Shown here: piece by piece, positions 1-5,872 of the stretch
Numbering within the stretch: position 1 is the first letter of the stretch
Layout: each line of letters starts with the position of its first letter
NCBI GenBank assembly: GCA_004554425.1
Contig: SFMI01000120.1
Span: 1-6,801, forward strand
Direction of reading: 5' to 3'
Origin: Candidatus Saccharimonadota bacterium
Lineage (GTDB): Bacteria > Eremiobacterota > Xenobia > Xenobiales > Xenobiaceae
Length of the DNA stretch: 6,801 nt
Notes under the pieces: model-generated
What the model was told of the DNA's origin: nothing
Seen by the model: only the letters and a program-made list of their open reading frames with translations
Database searches by the model: none
Translations under genes and position numbers: made by a program

Positions 1-200
1 TTGCGGAAGCGATCAATACCTATCTCTACACGCTCCCGGCAGAAGCACGAAACGCATTTGTCGGCAGATACTACTTTGCGGATCCTATCCGGGAAATCGC
101 AGACTACTACGGCATGAGTGAACCAAAGGTCAAAAGTATGCTCTACCGAACAAGGCAAGGTTTGAAAGAATACTTGGAAAAGGAGGGCTATGAGCTATGA
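1..200 (+). CDS. ECF-type RNA polymerase sigma factor, C-terminal part (region 4)
   Basis: This is an open frame entering from the left edge (first full codon at base 3) and ending in TGA at 198-200. It translates to about 65 residues that read as sigma-70 region 4. An LPAEARNAF segment is followed by RYYFADPIREIADYYGMSE, which is a helix-turn-helix with the usual 'ia...g.se' core, then KVKSMLYRTRQGLKEYLEKEG, the typical recognition-helix tail of ECF/sigma-24-like proteins. Region 4 contacts the -35 element. Sigma region 2 must lie upstream of the window. The stop overlaps the next gene's ATG (ATGA), so the two are translationally coupled, which is the usual arrangement for a sigma factor and its anti-sigma factor. 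Many small clostridial mobile elements and chromosomes carry such pairs. The stimulus and target promoters cannot be read from the sequence. Confidence 0.85.
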   Translation, partial: AEAINTYLYTLPAEARNAFVGRYYFADPIREIADYYGMSEPKVKSMLYRTRQGLKEYLEKEGYEL

Positions 201-802
201 AGAAAGAACACATCAGCGACGCTTTGAATATGCTGAACGATGATATTATCGAGGAAACCAACAATGTCCGCACCAATGCGAAGCCGAAGCGCAAGTGGGT
301 TAAATGGGGTGTTGCAGCGGCTTGTCTGTGCCTTGTTCTGGCAGCTGCAATTCCTGCGCTGCAAAATAATTGGCATAACGTAACTGAAAACGAACCGCGT
401 GTAGAGTTGACTTTGGAAGAAGTAATGAGTGACAAGGAATTTGGCGCTCAATTCCCCCAGAATATCCTGGAGGGGTATGTGCTGGAAAATAGCCCCGGAA
501 TTTATGGTGTTGGAGATAGCGCCGTATTGAAAGCGATCTTCTATAATGAGACACTCGGAGATGAAATGGTTATCAGAATTGCCACAAAAGAATGGTTCCA
601 TGTCTATGAGAAAGAAAGCACTGAGTTGAACACTATTCATTACCGGGAAACGAATGATGGGGCTGGAAGCTATATCTATTTTGAGGGCGGAGACAATATT
701 GTTTCCTATTCGTTCACCATAAGGGATATTGCCCAAATTAAAGGATTTCTGGAAATGGTAGAATCAGCTGCCCGCGTTGAATTGCCAAGAGAGGAAAACT
801 GA
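197..802 (+). CDS. membrane-anchored putative anti-sigma factor
   Basis: A 201-residue protein starts at the ATG that overlaps the sigma gene stop. A GGAGGG site at 182-187, inside the sigma gene, sits 9 bases before it. Residues 1-35 are polar and include MKKEHISDALNMLNDDIIEE, a lead-in I associate with clostridial proteins encoded next to ECF sigma factors. Residues 36-55 form one hydrophobic membrane segment preceded by KPKRKWVKW, so the N-terminus should be cytoplasmic and the C-terminal 145 residues outside. The inferred role is to hold the cognate sigma factor at the membrane until an outside signal releases it. No zinc-binding HxxxCxxC anti-sigma motif is visible, so the call rests on context, topology and the N-terminal pattern. 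Leucines are mostly CTG/TTG, unlike the TTA/TTG-rich genes to the right, so this part may have a separate origin. Confidence 0.7.
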   Translation: MKKEHISDALNMLNDDIIEETNNVRTNAKPKRKWVKWGVAAACLCLVLAAAIPALQNNWHNVTENEPRVELTLEEVMSDKEFGAQFPQNILEGYVLENSPGIYGVGDSAVLKAIFYNETLGDEMVIRIATKEWFHVYEKESTELNTIHYRETNDGAGSYIYFEGGDNIVSYSFTIRDIAQIKGFLEMVESAARVELPREEN

Positions 803-1987
803 GAATACGGCAGGATTTATGCAAAAATTGATTTCGCCGCTAACTGGATAGCGCTCTATCATATTGCCGATAAGTTGAGAAAGCGTTTGGCCACGTTGGC
901 CTATGTATTCCATAAGCATAAGCCAAGGCAAAATACCGCCGTCACAGTAGAAAAAGTCTTTAAAGTATTGATGAGCCGACATTTCGCCGCCGTAAACTGA
1001 ATCATATTGGCGCATAGCTTGTTTGATAAAAGCATGGCCTGTTTTGGACATAACGGGTCGACCTTTAGCTTGAAGAACGATTTCTCGCGTATTCCAGTAG
1101 AGGCGCGGATCGTGAATAATGGTAGCGCCAGGATTCTTGTGTAAAAAACGGCTGGCAAACAAGCCCACTAAATAATATCCTTCAATAAATTGTCCTTTTT
1201 CATCAAAGAAGAAACAGCGATCAAAATCACCATCCCAGGCGGCTCCCAGGTCGGCTTTATATTTTATGACAGCTTTGGCGGTATTTTGCCTATTTTCTGG
1301 TAGCAGCGGATTGGGAATGCCGTTGGGAAAATGGCCATCCGGTTCGCCGTTTACAATATGCAATTTTATGGGTAATTTTTTAGCCAAACGCTTGACAATT
1401 ACACCAGCTCCGCCATTACCACAATCGGCAACTACTGTTAAATCGGCCTTTTTTATAGCTTCTAAATCGACTAAACTTAAAACAAACTCAATAAAGCTGT
1501 CGTGAATTTCTTTTTTAACGGTGTGACCAGAAGTAGCTAAATTCAAACTCTTTATATCTTTAGTAAAATTCCAATCTTGAGTTACTAAACGGCGAATTTC
1601 AGCTAAGCCGTTTTCTTGGCATAAAGGACGGGCACCGTTTAAAACCATCTTTATACCGTTATATTCTTTAGGGTTATGGCTGGCTGTGATCATAAGACCA
1701 CCGTCAAAGCCCAGCTCTCCACAAGCGTAGTAAATTTCTTCCGTACCGCATAAACCAATATCGGTTACTTCGACGCCGAAAGCATTTAGGCCGCAACAAA
1801 TGGCCGCAGCCAAACTAGGGCTAGAAAGGCGAATATCGTAACCGATGGCAACTTTTTTAGCTCCGGTTACTTTAGCAAAAGCCATGCCCAGGCGTTCGGC
1901 AACTTTCTCATCTAATTCTTGAGGTACTTTTCCGCGAATATCATAAGCTTTAAAAGCAGATAAAGCATAGGTTAAACTGTTGCTCAT
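764..1987 (-). CDS. manB: phosphomannomutase (ManB/CpsG type), C-terminal domain missing
   Basis: Alpha-D-phosphohexomutase family enzyme that interconverts mannose-6-phosphate and mannose-1-phosphate, the step before ManC. Visible motifs in order: FKAYDIRGKVP (residues 12-22); the phosphoserine loop TASHNPKEYNG (101-111, catalytic Ser103); the metal-binding loop WDGDFDR (251-257, Asp252/254/256); the sugar-binding GEMSAHQYF (334-342); and YPVSGEIN (380-387). Full-length relatives have about 450-460 residues. Here only about 388 belong to the family, and the frame then runs through unrelated sequence to a stop in the anti-sigma gene. Domain 4, with the phosphate-binding RxSNTEP-like loop, is absent, so the protein as drawn would be inactive or badly impaired. 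If the join is an assembly error the real gene is simply cut off. The ATG at 1987 is the only good start before FKAYDIRG; the nearest AAAGG is 15 bases away, so ribosome binding looks weak. Confidence 0.9.
   Translation of the reverse strand: MSNSLTYALSAFKAYDIRGKVPQELDEKVAERLGMAFAKVTGAKKVAIGYDIRLSSPSLAAAICCGLNAFGVEVTDIGLCGTEEIYYACGELGFDGGLMITASHNPKEYNGIKMVLNGARPLCQENGLAEIRRLVTQDWNFTKDIKSLNLATSGHTVKKEIHDSFIEFVLSLVDLEAIKKADLTVVADCGNGGAGVIVKRLAKKLPIKLHIVNGEPDGHFPNGIPNPLLPENRQNTAKAVIKYKADLGAAWDGDFDRCFFFDEKGQFIEGYYLVGLFASRFLHKNPGATIIHDPRLYWNTREIVLQAKGRPVMSKTGHAFIKQAMRQYDSVYGGEMSAHQYFKDFFYCDGGILPWLMLMEYIGQRGQTLSQLIGNMIERYPVSGEINFCINPAVFSVFLSWQFNAGS
803..826. other. junction between sigma/anti-sigma segment and truncated phosphomannomutase gene
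   Basis: On the left, the anti-sigma frame is intact up to its stop at 800-802. On the right, the minus-strand phosphomannomutase reads correctly through SGEIN (GEIN encoded by 827-838). After that the minus frame continues only as NPAVFSVFLSWQFNAGS, which is antisense of the anti-sigma gene and resembles no phosphomannomutase tail. The join therefore lies in these roughly 24 bases. No inverted terminal repeats, recombinase gene or duplicated target are visible here. It could be the end of an inserted element or an assembly join between two genomes. Confidence 0.7.
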
Positions 1988-2025
1988 ATGTTGACTTTAT
2001 GACCTTTCTACAGATAGAAAAAAAT

Positions 2026-2054
2026 ATTATATACAGCAAAAAGCCTGCCCTAAA
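2026..2054 (-). promoter_or_regulatory. possible promoter for the phosphomannomutase gene
   Basis: On the minus strand a perfect -10 hexamer TATAAT lies at 2031-2026, about 40 bases before the phosphomannomutase start. Seventeen bases upstream is only a weak -35 match (TTTAGG, 2054-2049), which falls inside the stem of the manC terminator. The arrangement fits separate initiation after termination, but the -35 is poor and the AT-rich surroundings make a chance -10 possible. Confidence 0.35.
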
Positions 2055-2074
2055 TATTAATTTTAGAGCAGGCT
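2038..2074 (-). terminator. intrinsic terminator after manC
   Basis: The minus-strand transcript folds into a 13-position stem: AGCCTGC (2074-2068) pairs with GCAGGCT (2048-2042), there is one mismatch at 2067/2049, then CTAAA (2066-2062) pairs with TTTAG (2054-2050), closed by a 7-base loop. A run of T follows on the minus strand (2041-2038). It begins 10 bases after the manC stop, so manC transcripts should largely end before the phosphomannomutase gene. Confidence 0.85.
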
Positions 2075-2083
2075 ATCTAAATT

Positions 2084-3217
2084 TTACGCTAATTCGGGAG
2101 GCAACTTTTCAACCAATTTTTTGACATTGCCAAGCTGATCCAAAGGTACAACCAATAAATTATTGGACGATTGGATAACGGCCATATTATCGACGCCCAC
2201 TAAAGCTATATGGCTTTTAGGATTATCAGTAAAGATAATATTATTGTGCGAGCGGTAAACGCTAATATGACCTTGATATCTGTTCTGGTCTTCGTCATGC
2301 TCAAAGAAAGGAGCTACAGCCATCCAATCTCCCAGATCGAGCCAGTTAAAATCGGCTTCTACGATACGTATTTCCTTAGCACGTTCCATAATTGCATAGT
2401 CAACCGATATTTTGCGCATCTTTTCAAAGGCGGAGGATAAAGCTTTTTCCCATTTAGTAGTGCCGTAAACTTTTAAAGTCGGCTTCAGATAATCTAAATG
2501 CTCGGGAAGCAGGCGGGCAAACTCTTCTAAAATTGTCTCTACTTGCCAAACAAACATGCCGCTATTCCAAAAGAAATGGCCGCTTTCTAAAAAGGCTTGG
2601 GCTTGTTGCTCTTGGGGTTTTTCTTTAAAACGTAGCAACTGGTAATGTTTGGGAGCGTCGGGAGTGAGCAGCTCGTCAAAACCTGGATGGTTAGCTGGAT
2701 CGTCAATTTGGAAACCACATTCCAAATAGCCGTAAGCCGTAGCTGGGTAGGTTGGCTTTATGCCTAAAGTATATATAGCTTTAGAATGCTGAGCGCCGGC
2801 GGCAGCACTTAAAATTACTTTTTGGAATTTATCGGTAGGTTCGATATAATGGTCGGAAGTTAAAACCAGCATAGTACAATCGCCAAAGAGCTTTTGCACC
2901 AAAAGAGAAGACAAAGCCACGGCAGCGGCGGTGTCACGGCGGCAAGGTTCGCCTATAATTTGCGCGTCGGAAAGTTCCGGCAATTGTTCTTTGACCAAGC
3001 CAATAAAGTTTTTGTTGGTCAGTACTAAAATGCGCTCTTGTGGTACTAATCCTTTAAGGCGATCAAAGCTTTTTTGTAAAAGAGTGCGGCCGCCGAACAA
3101 ATTCAAAAATTGCTTAGGGCGGGCCGAAGTACTGACCGGCCAAAAGCGTGTACCGACGCCGCCGGCCATAATAACGGCAGCTAATTTTGGCAAATTATTA
3201 GACAAGTTTTCGCTCAT
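2084..3217 (-). CDS. manC: mannose-1-phosphate guanylyltransferase (GDP-mannose pyrophosphorylase)
   Basis: Makes GDP-mannose and pyrophosphate from mannose-1-phosphate and GTP in the cytoplasm, feeding capsule, exopolysaccharide or other mannose/fucose-containing glycans. The nucleotide-binding signature GGVGTRFWPVSTSARPKQF is at residues 19-37. EPCRRDTA (90-97), TSDH (120-123), the catalytic-lysine motif FKEKP (197-201), FWNSGMF (216-222), SVDYAIMER (271-279) and DFNWLDLGDW (289-298) follow in the family order. At 377 residues it is the short, single-function form without the fused C-terminal mannose-6-phosphate isomerase (cupin) domain of the roughly 470-residue enzymes. It is followed on the same strand by phosphomannomutase, the preceding step of the same pathway. 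The ATG at 3217 is the only suitable start, but no Shine-Dalgarno sequence lies in the usual window. The leader just before it is A-rich and contains a 23-base palindrome instead. Confidence 0.96.
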   Translation of the reverse strand: MSENLSNNLPKLAAVIMAGGVGTRFWPVSTSARPKQFLNLFGGRTLLQKSFDRLKGLVPQERILVLTNKNFIGLVKEQLPELSDAQIIGEPCRRDTAAAVALSSLLVQKLFGDCTMLVLTSDHYIEPTDKFQKVILSAAAGAQHSKAIYTLGIKPTYPATAYGYLECGFQIDDPANHPGFDELLTPDAPKHYQLLRFKEKPQEQQAQAFLESGHFFWNSGMFVWQVETILEEFARLLPEHLDYLKPTLKVYGTTKWEKALSSAFEKMRKISVDYAIMERAKEIRIVEADFNWLDLGDWMAVAPFFEHDEDQNRYQGHISVYRSHNNIIFTDNPKSHIALVGVDNMAVIQSSNNLLVVPLDQLGNVKKLVEKLPPELA

Positions 3218-3225
3218 TTTTTGTT

Positions 3226-3248
3226 TTGGAGAGAGTTACTCTTTCCAA
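3226..3248. promoter_or_regulatory. 23-base palindrome directly upstream of manC
   Basis: The sequence reads TTGGAGAGAGT, a central T, then ACTCTTTCCAA: 11-base arms that match at 10 of 11 positions, with the one exception able to pair as G-U in one strand. It ends 8 bases before the manC start codon, where a ribosome binding site would be expected. It could be an operator or an mRNA hairpin controlling manC translation. There is no T-run, so it is not a terminator. The function is inferred from position only. Confidence 0.5.
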
Positions 3249-3373
3249 ACTCCGCTAAGAAAATTCCGGCCTCAATTCGGTTTAAGTCATATAACTCCCC
3301 TTTTAAAGCATAAATAAACGATTGTTTTGTGGACAAAGCTTCACTTTATTGGGGTGGTGGCCTGACTATTGAA

Positions 3374-3402
3374 TTGGACTATTTTTTGTTCTTTTCTCTA
3401 AT
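3374..3402 (+). promoter_or_regulatory. weak candidate promoter for the 70-residue protein gene
   Basis: A -35-like TTGGAC (3374-3379) is followed after exactly 17 bases by TCTAAT (3397-3402, five of six -10 positions), about 108 bases before the next plus-strand start. The -35 matches only in its first three bases. The rest of the 293-base divergent intergenic stretch (3218-3510) must also hold the manC promoter; the best minus-strand guess there is TTGTCC, 18 bases, TATGCT between about 3335 and 3306, which is no stronger. Confidence 0.25.
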
Positions 3403-3510
3403 CGAGTTTTTTTGGCAGGCACATTTGTTTTGGGGGCGTATTCCTAACCTCTAGCTTTGTAAGCGTTAAGGGATTCTTTCAAAGTTGAGGCCGAAAGCGG
3501 AGGATAAAAA

Positions 3511-3723
3511 ATGAAGACTTATCGCGGCAAGATGCGTTTAGTTAAATTAGAAGGTGCTTCCTGGATGTTGGAAACGAGCGAGCGTCGCTATCCTTTGCAA
3601 GGCCTTCCGCCGGAATTTAAGCAAGAAGGGCTAGAGGTTGAAATAGAAGGAGAAGAAGAAGCTATTTTCAACTTTTTAATGGCTGGCAAAACGCTCAAAA
3701 TTAGTAAGATTTGTCGGATTTAA
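3511..3723 (+). CDS. small conserved-looking protein of unknown function
   Basis: A 70-residue protein with a strong GGAGG (3499-3503) seven bases before the ATG, which supports real translation. I do not recognise the family. Alternating hydrophobic and charged residues through the first half (KMRLVKLEGASWMLETSERRYPL), then GLPPEFKQEGLEVEIEGEEEAIFNFLMAGKTLKISKI, suggest a small all-beta fold. The pattern 'parent strand, ry.l.glp.ef...G..v...g' resembles OB-fold-like single-domain proteins that bind RNA or a small ligand, but this is only a shape argument. It has no signal peptide, membrane segment or cysteine pair (one Cys near the end). It lies 105 bases before tyrS on the same strand with no terminator between, so the two may be cotranscribed. 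Confidence 0.75.
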   Translation: MKTYRGKMRLVKLEGASWMLETSERRYPLQGLPPEFKQEGLEVEIEGEEEAIFNFLMAGKTLKISKICRI

Positions 3724-3828
3724 ATAAAATAAAGTTTGTGCAAGTTTTAGTTTTCGTCTATCTGATGGACAACATATAAGTAGGCGACTGTTCTTTACAA
3801 GCTGTCGTCAATATTAAGGAGAAGATCG

Positions 3829-5064
3829 GTGACTGAAACCAACTCTGAAGTAAAAGAACAAGGCTTTGCGCCTGAAATCGTCGAGCAAGCTGAAGCTCAG
3901 TTAGCCAAGCTGCGCCGCGGTACGGCTGAAATTATCAGCGAGAAAGAGTTGAAGTATAAAATTATGCGCAGTTTGCGCGACAAAAAGCCTCTGCGTATTA
4001 AGTTAGGACTTGATCCTACTGCGCCGCACATTCACTTAGGCTTTGCTGTCGTACTGCGCAAATTGCGCCAGTTCCAAGATTTTGGCCACAAGGTCATTAT
4101 TTTAATTGGCGATTTTACTGCTCGAGTAGGTGATCCTACCGGTCGTAGCCAAACCCGTAAAGTTTTAAGCATTGAGCAAATCCAGGCTAACGCAGCTACT
4201 TATAAAAATCAACTTTCCGCCATTTTGGATCCTGAACGTACCGAAGTACGCTTCAATTCCGAGTGGTTGGAAAAGATGAACTTTAACGACGTTATTGCTT
4301 TATGCTCTCGCTATACAGTAGCCCGCATTATGGAGCGTGACGATTTCACCAAGCGTTTTACTTCCGGTATCTCTATCGGCGTACACGAATTTCTTTATCC
4401 TTTAATGCAAGGTTGGGACTCCGTCAATTTAGAAGCCGATTTGGAAATGGGCGGCACCGATCAGAAGTTTAACAACTTGGTCGGTCGTGAGTTGCAAACT
4501 CAAGTAGGACAAGAGCCTCAGTGCGTTATGCTTATGCCTATTTTGGAAGGCTTAGATGGCGTACAGAAAATGTCTAAGAGCTTGGGCAACTATGTTGGCA
4601 TTACTGAAAGTGCTCAGGAAATGTTCAATAAGCTCATGTCTTTACCCGACGATAAGATCCGCCGCTATTTCGAGCTTTGCACCGATGTCGATTTAGACGC
4701 TGTCGATAAAGCTATTGCCGAAAATAATCCTCGCGATACCAAGCGTTGGTTAGCTCGCGAAATTATCTCTCTCTACCATCCTGCCGAAGAGGCTGAAGCT
4801 GCTGATGCCGAATGGATGAGAGTTGTTTCTCAAGGCTCAGTTCCTACCGATATTCCCGAAGTAAATGTTGGTACAGGCTCTATCAATGTTGTAGAGTTAA
4901 TAGTCAAAGCTGGTTTGGCTCCCTCTAAGCGCGAAGCTCGTCGCTTTGTTACTCAAAACGCTTTAGCTATTGACGGTGAAACAGTTAGCGATCCTACGGC
5001 CACTATCGAAATTACTACCGGTAAAACCATAAAAATCGGCCGCAAATGGCGTAAGCTTGCTTAA
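3829..5064 (+). CDS. tyrS: tyrosyl-tRNA synthetase
   Basis: Charges tRNA-Tyr with tyrosine in the cytoplasm (class I synthetase, functional dimer). The start is GTG at 3829, with AAGGAG at 3816-3821 seven bases upstream. The 411 residues show KLGLDPTAPHIHLGF (58-72) containing the HIGH-like HIHLG (67-71), then GDFTARVGDPTGRS, GGTDQKFNNL and the second ATP-binding motif KMSKS (247-251). An S4 RNA-binding domain occupies about 352-411 (INVVELIVKAGLAPSKREAR onward). HxHLG together with KMSKS and the GDFTA loop marks the TyrZ-like subgroup rather than the E. coli-like form with KFGKT. Length and motifs are complete, so the gene should be functional. The 105-base leader is too short for a T-box and shows no Tyr-specifier structure, so tRNA-sensing control is not evident. 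A strong terminator follows. Confidence 0.97.
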   Translation: MTETNSEVKEQGFAPEIVEQAEAQLAKLRRGTAEIISEKELKYKIMRSLRDKKPLRIKLGLDPTAPHIHLGFAVVLRKLRQFQDFGHKVIILIGDFTARVGDPTGRSQTRKVLSIEQIQANAATYKNQLSAILDPERTEVRFNSEWLEKMNFNDVIALCSRYTVARIMERDDFTKRFTSGISIGVHEFLYPLMQGWDSVNLEADLEMGGTDQKFNNLVGRELQTQVGQEPQCVMLMPILEGLDGVQKMSKSLGNYVGITESAQEMFNKLMSLPDDKIRRYFELCTDVDLDAVDKAIAENNPRDTKRWLAREIISLYHPAEEAEAADAEWMRVVSQGSVPTDIPEVNVGTGSINVVELIVKAGLAPSKREARRFVTQNALAIDGETVSDPTATIEITTGKTIKIGRKWRKLA

Positions 5065-5087
5065 TTAGCTGTTGATTTAGTAAATAA

Positions 5088-5130
5088 AAGCGCTTCAGTT
5101 TTTTATAAGATAGGCTGAAGTGCTTTTTCG
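5088..5130 (+). terminator. intrinsic terminator after tyrS
   Basis: AAGCGCTTCAG (5088-5098) pairs with CTGAAGTGCTT (5115-5125) over 11 base pairs, one of them G-U, around a 16-base loop. The right arm runs straight into TTT, then CG and TTTT. It lies 24 bases after the tyrS stop. The repeat R1 begins immediately after its T-run. Confidence 0.88.
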
Positions 5131-5131
5131 T

Positions 5132-5230
5132 TTTAGCGACGCTAAGCAGTGCACAGTCTCCCATTAGCTAGTTATTGCTGTGCAGCATAAACTGCATTTG
5201 CCTAAATGAAATTTATAGCCGCTCAAAACG
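5132..5230 (+). repeat. direct repeat R1, copy 1 (99 bases, identical to 6703-6801)
   Basis: All 99 bases match 6703-6801; the base before each copy differs (T and A). Internally it starts with the palindrome TTAGCG-A-CGCTAA (5133-5145), followed by a hairpin in which TGCACAG (5150-5156) pairs with CTGTGCA (5178-5184), with GCAG (5146-5149) and CTGC (5192-5195) able to extend it after an internal loop. Its last 28 bases (5203-5230) are the beginning of structured element A. R1 abuts the tyrS terminator. Confidence 0.95.
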
Positions 5231-5348
5231 CACCGGAGAAAACTTTATCGCGTTAGCGATCTTTCGAGGAGGGATATAACGAACTAAACAACGCGGCTAT
5301 AAATTTAGCACTAACACGTATAGCGTAAAAACGTTAAGCACATAAAAT
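5203..5348 (+). repeat. structured inverted-repeat element, copy A (damaged)
   Basis: Aligns over its whole length with 5625-5766 in the same orientation. The outer arms AAATTTATAGCCGC (5209-5222) and GCGGCTATAAATTT (5293-5306) are perfect 14-base inverted repeats, and the apical ATCGC-GTTA-GCGAT hairpin is kept. The left half of the middle stem is mostly lost (about 10 bases shorter than copy B, around 5229-5233) while the right half GATATAACGAAC remains, so the fold is broken. Relative to B it also carries 15 extra bases at 5326-5340. The element extends 6 bases left and about 40 bases right of the outer stem, so the arms are not its ends. It may be a mobile intergenic repeat or a structured RNA; there is no evidence of transcription. 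Confidence 0.88.
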
Positions 5349-5459
5349 CTGCACTTGTTTGCTTGCTCGTTTGGTTGCATAGTTTTTCAGCCTAGAAACG
5401 CTAATTAGTGTACGGCCCGCCTGTTAGCTATTTAGTGTTAGCTTTATTTTTTACCATAT

Positions 5460-5585
5460 CTACGCTCCGGCTGACTGGCCTTGCGGCCAGAGGCCTGCGC
5501 TACCCTCATGTTCATGTTGGCTGGCTCCAGCAGCGGCTCTTCCAGGCTCGAACTGGCCTAACGGCCAATATTCTTCGCCTTCCAT
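5460..5585 (-). CDS. possible 41-residue peptide with repeated WPxGQ motif
   Basis: A minus-strand frame from ATG at 5585 to TAG at 5462-5460, with GGAGG eight bases before the ATG. It encodes a 41-residue acidic, Ala/Gly-rich peptide beginning MEGEEYWPLGQFEPG and containing HEHEGSAGLWPQGQSAGA. The WPLGQ and WPQGQ motifs are 26 residues apart, matching the 78-base DNA repeat. The frame is open further up to an ATG at 5624 (54 residues) that has no ribosome binding site. The opposite strand also has an open frame over the same bases (5408-5611), which is expected for GC-rich repeats. Coding status is therefore uncertain, and I do not recognise the peptide. Confidence 0.25.
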   Translation of the reverse strand: MEGEEYWPLGQFEPGRAAAGASQHEHEGSAGLWPQGQSAGA

Positions 5586-5608
5586 CGCCACTGCCTCCGC
5601 CTGCTGGT
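5466..5608. repeat. GC-rich patch with degenerate 78-base tandem repeat and two matching hairpins
   Basis: ACTGGCC-TTGC-GGCCA (5474-5489) and ACTGGCC-TAAC-GGCCA (5552-5567) are identical in their arms and differ in the 4-base loop, with 78 bases between them. Weaker similarity follows each hairpin (plus-strand translations TGLAARGLRYP and TGLTANILRLP). The patch is clearly richer in G and C than the AT-rich bases on both sides, which suggests that it arrived as a unit. It also contains the palindrome CTGG-CT-CCAG at 5521-5530. The rest of the stretch between elements A and B (5349-5465) shows nothing I can name apart from TGTTAGCT twice, 14 bases apart (5422, 5436). Confidence 0.6.
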
Positions 5609-5624
5609 TAAAAACTACGCGCAT

Positions 5625-5766
5625 TAAATGAAATTTATAGCCGCTAAAAACGTTCGTTATACCCCCGGAGAAAACTTTATCGCGTTAGCGATGTTTTCGA
5701 GGAGGGATATAACGAACCAATCAACGTGGCTATAAATTTAGCACTAACACGTATAGCGCATAAAAT
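5625..5766 (+). repeat. structured inverted-repeat element, copy B (intact fold)
   Basis: The better-preserved copy folds into one long nested hairpin. The outer stem pairs 5631-5644 with 5726-5739 (14 pairs, one G-U). The middle stem pairs GTTCGTTATA (5652-5661) with TATAACGAAC (5708-5717), continued by CCC/GGG (5663-5665 with 5704-5706) after one mismatch. The inner stem pairs GAAAAC (5670-5675) with GTTTTC (5693-5698), and the apex is ATCGC-GTTA-GCGAT (5679-5692). No frame through it looks coding and it carries no transposase. Size and palindromic build resemble ERIC-like or MITE-like intergenic repeats; a structured RNA is the alternative. It ends about 106 bases before the Mrr-type gene. 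Confidence 0.88.
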
Positions 5767-5778
5767 GATTTGCGAGAA

Positions 5779-5804
5779 CTTTTAGTCCATATTTTGGCTA
5801 AAAG
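5779..5804. promoter_or_regulatory. inverted repeat in the leader of the Mrr-type nuclease gene
   Basis: CTTTTAG (5779-5785) and CTAAAAG (5798-5804) form seven pairs, extended by one wobble and one C-G pair, around an 8-base loop. It lies 69 bases before the nuclease ATG. No T-run follows on the plus strand, so it is more likely an operator or leader hairpin than a terminator. No convincing -35/-10 pair is visible between 5767 and 5872. Confidence 0.35.
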
Positions 5805-5872
5805 ATACAAAAAGGCCAAATAAACATAAGTGCAGAAAATAGCCTAATTATTAAAAAACTGGGACATTTATT

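Noticed and set aside
188..736. Long minus-strand frame antisense to the anti-sigma gene
   Set aside because: The plus frame has a coupled start, a ribosome binding site and a coherent topology; the antisense product resembles nothing and is a composition shadow.
2931..3317. Plus-strand 128-residue frame antisense to manC
   Set aside because: It lies almost wholly inside manC, whose motifs are unambiguous, and its translation shows no recognisable domain; it is a shadow frame.
3724..3828. T-box or other riboswitch upstream of tyrS
   Set aside because: Only 105 bases are available. There is no antiterminator-like conserved block and no terminator hairpin; only a short six-pair stem around 3782-3809 is seen.
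5203..5348. Classical MITE with target-site duplications
   Set aside because: Similarity between copies extends beyond the inverted arms on both sides, and no short direct duplication flanks the 14-base arms.
5408..5611. Plus-strand 67-residue frame with a hydrophobic start
   Set aside because: It starts at GTG with no ribosome binding site, and most of its length is the GC-rich repeat patch, whose composition keeps several frames open. The opposite strand has a better translation start.
5132..5766. CRISPR array
   Set aside because: The repeats are long, few, unevenly spaced and internally structured, with no regular spacers and no cas gene.
5203..5766. Retron or diversity-generating element RNA
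   Set aside because: No reverse transcriptase gene is present in the window, and the repeat copies differ by deletions rather than by adenine-directed changes.
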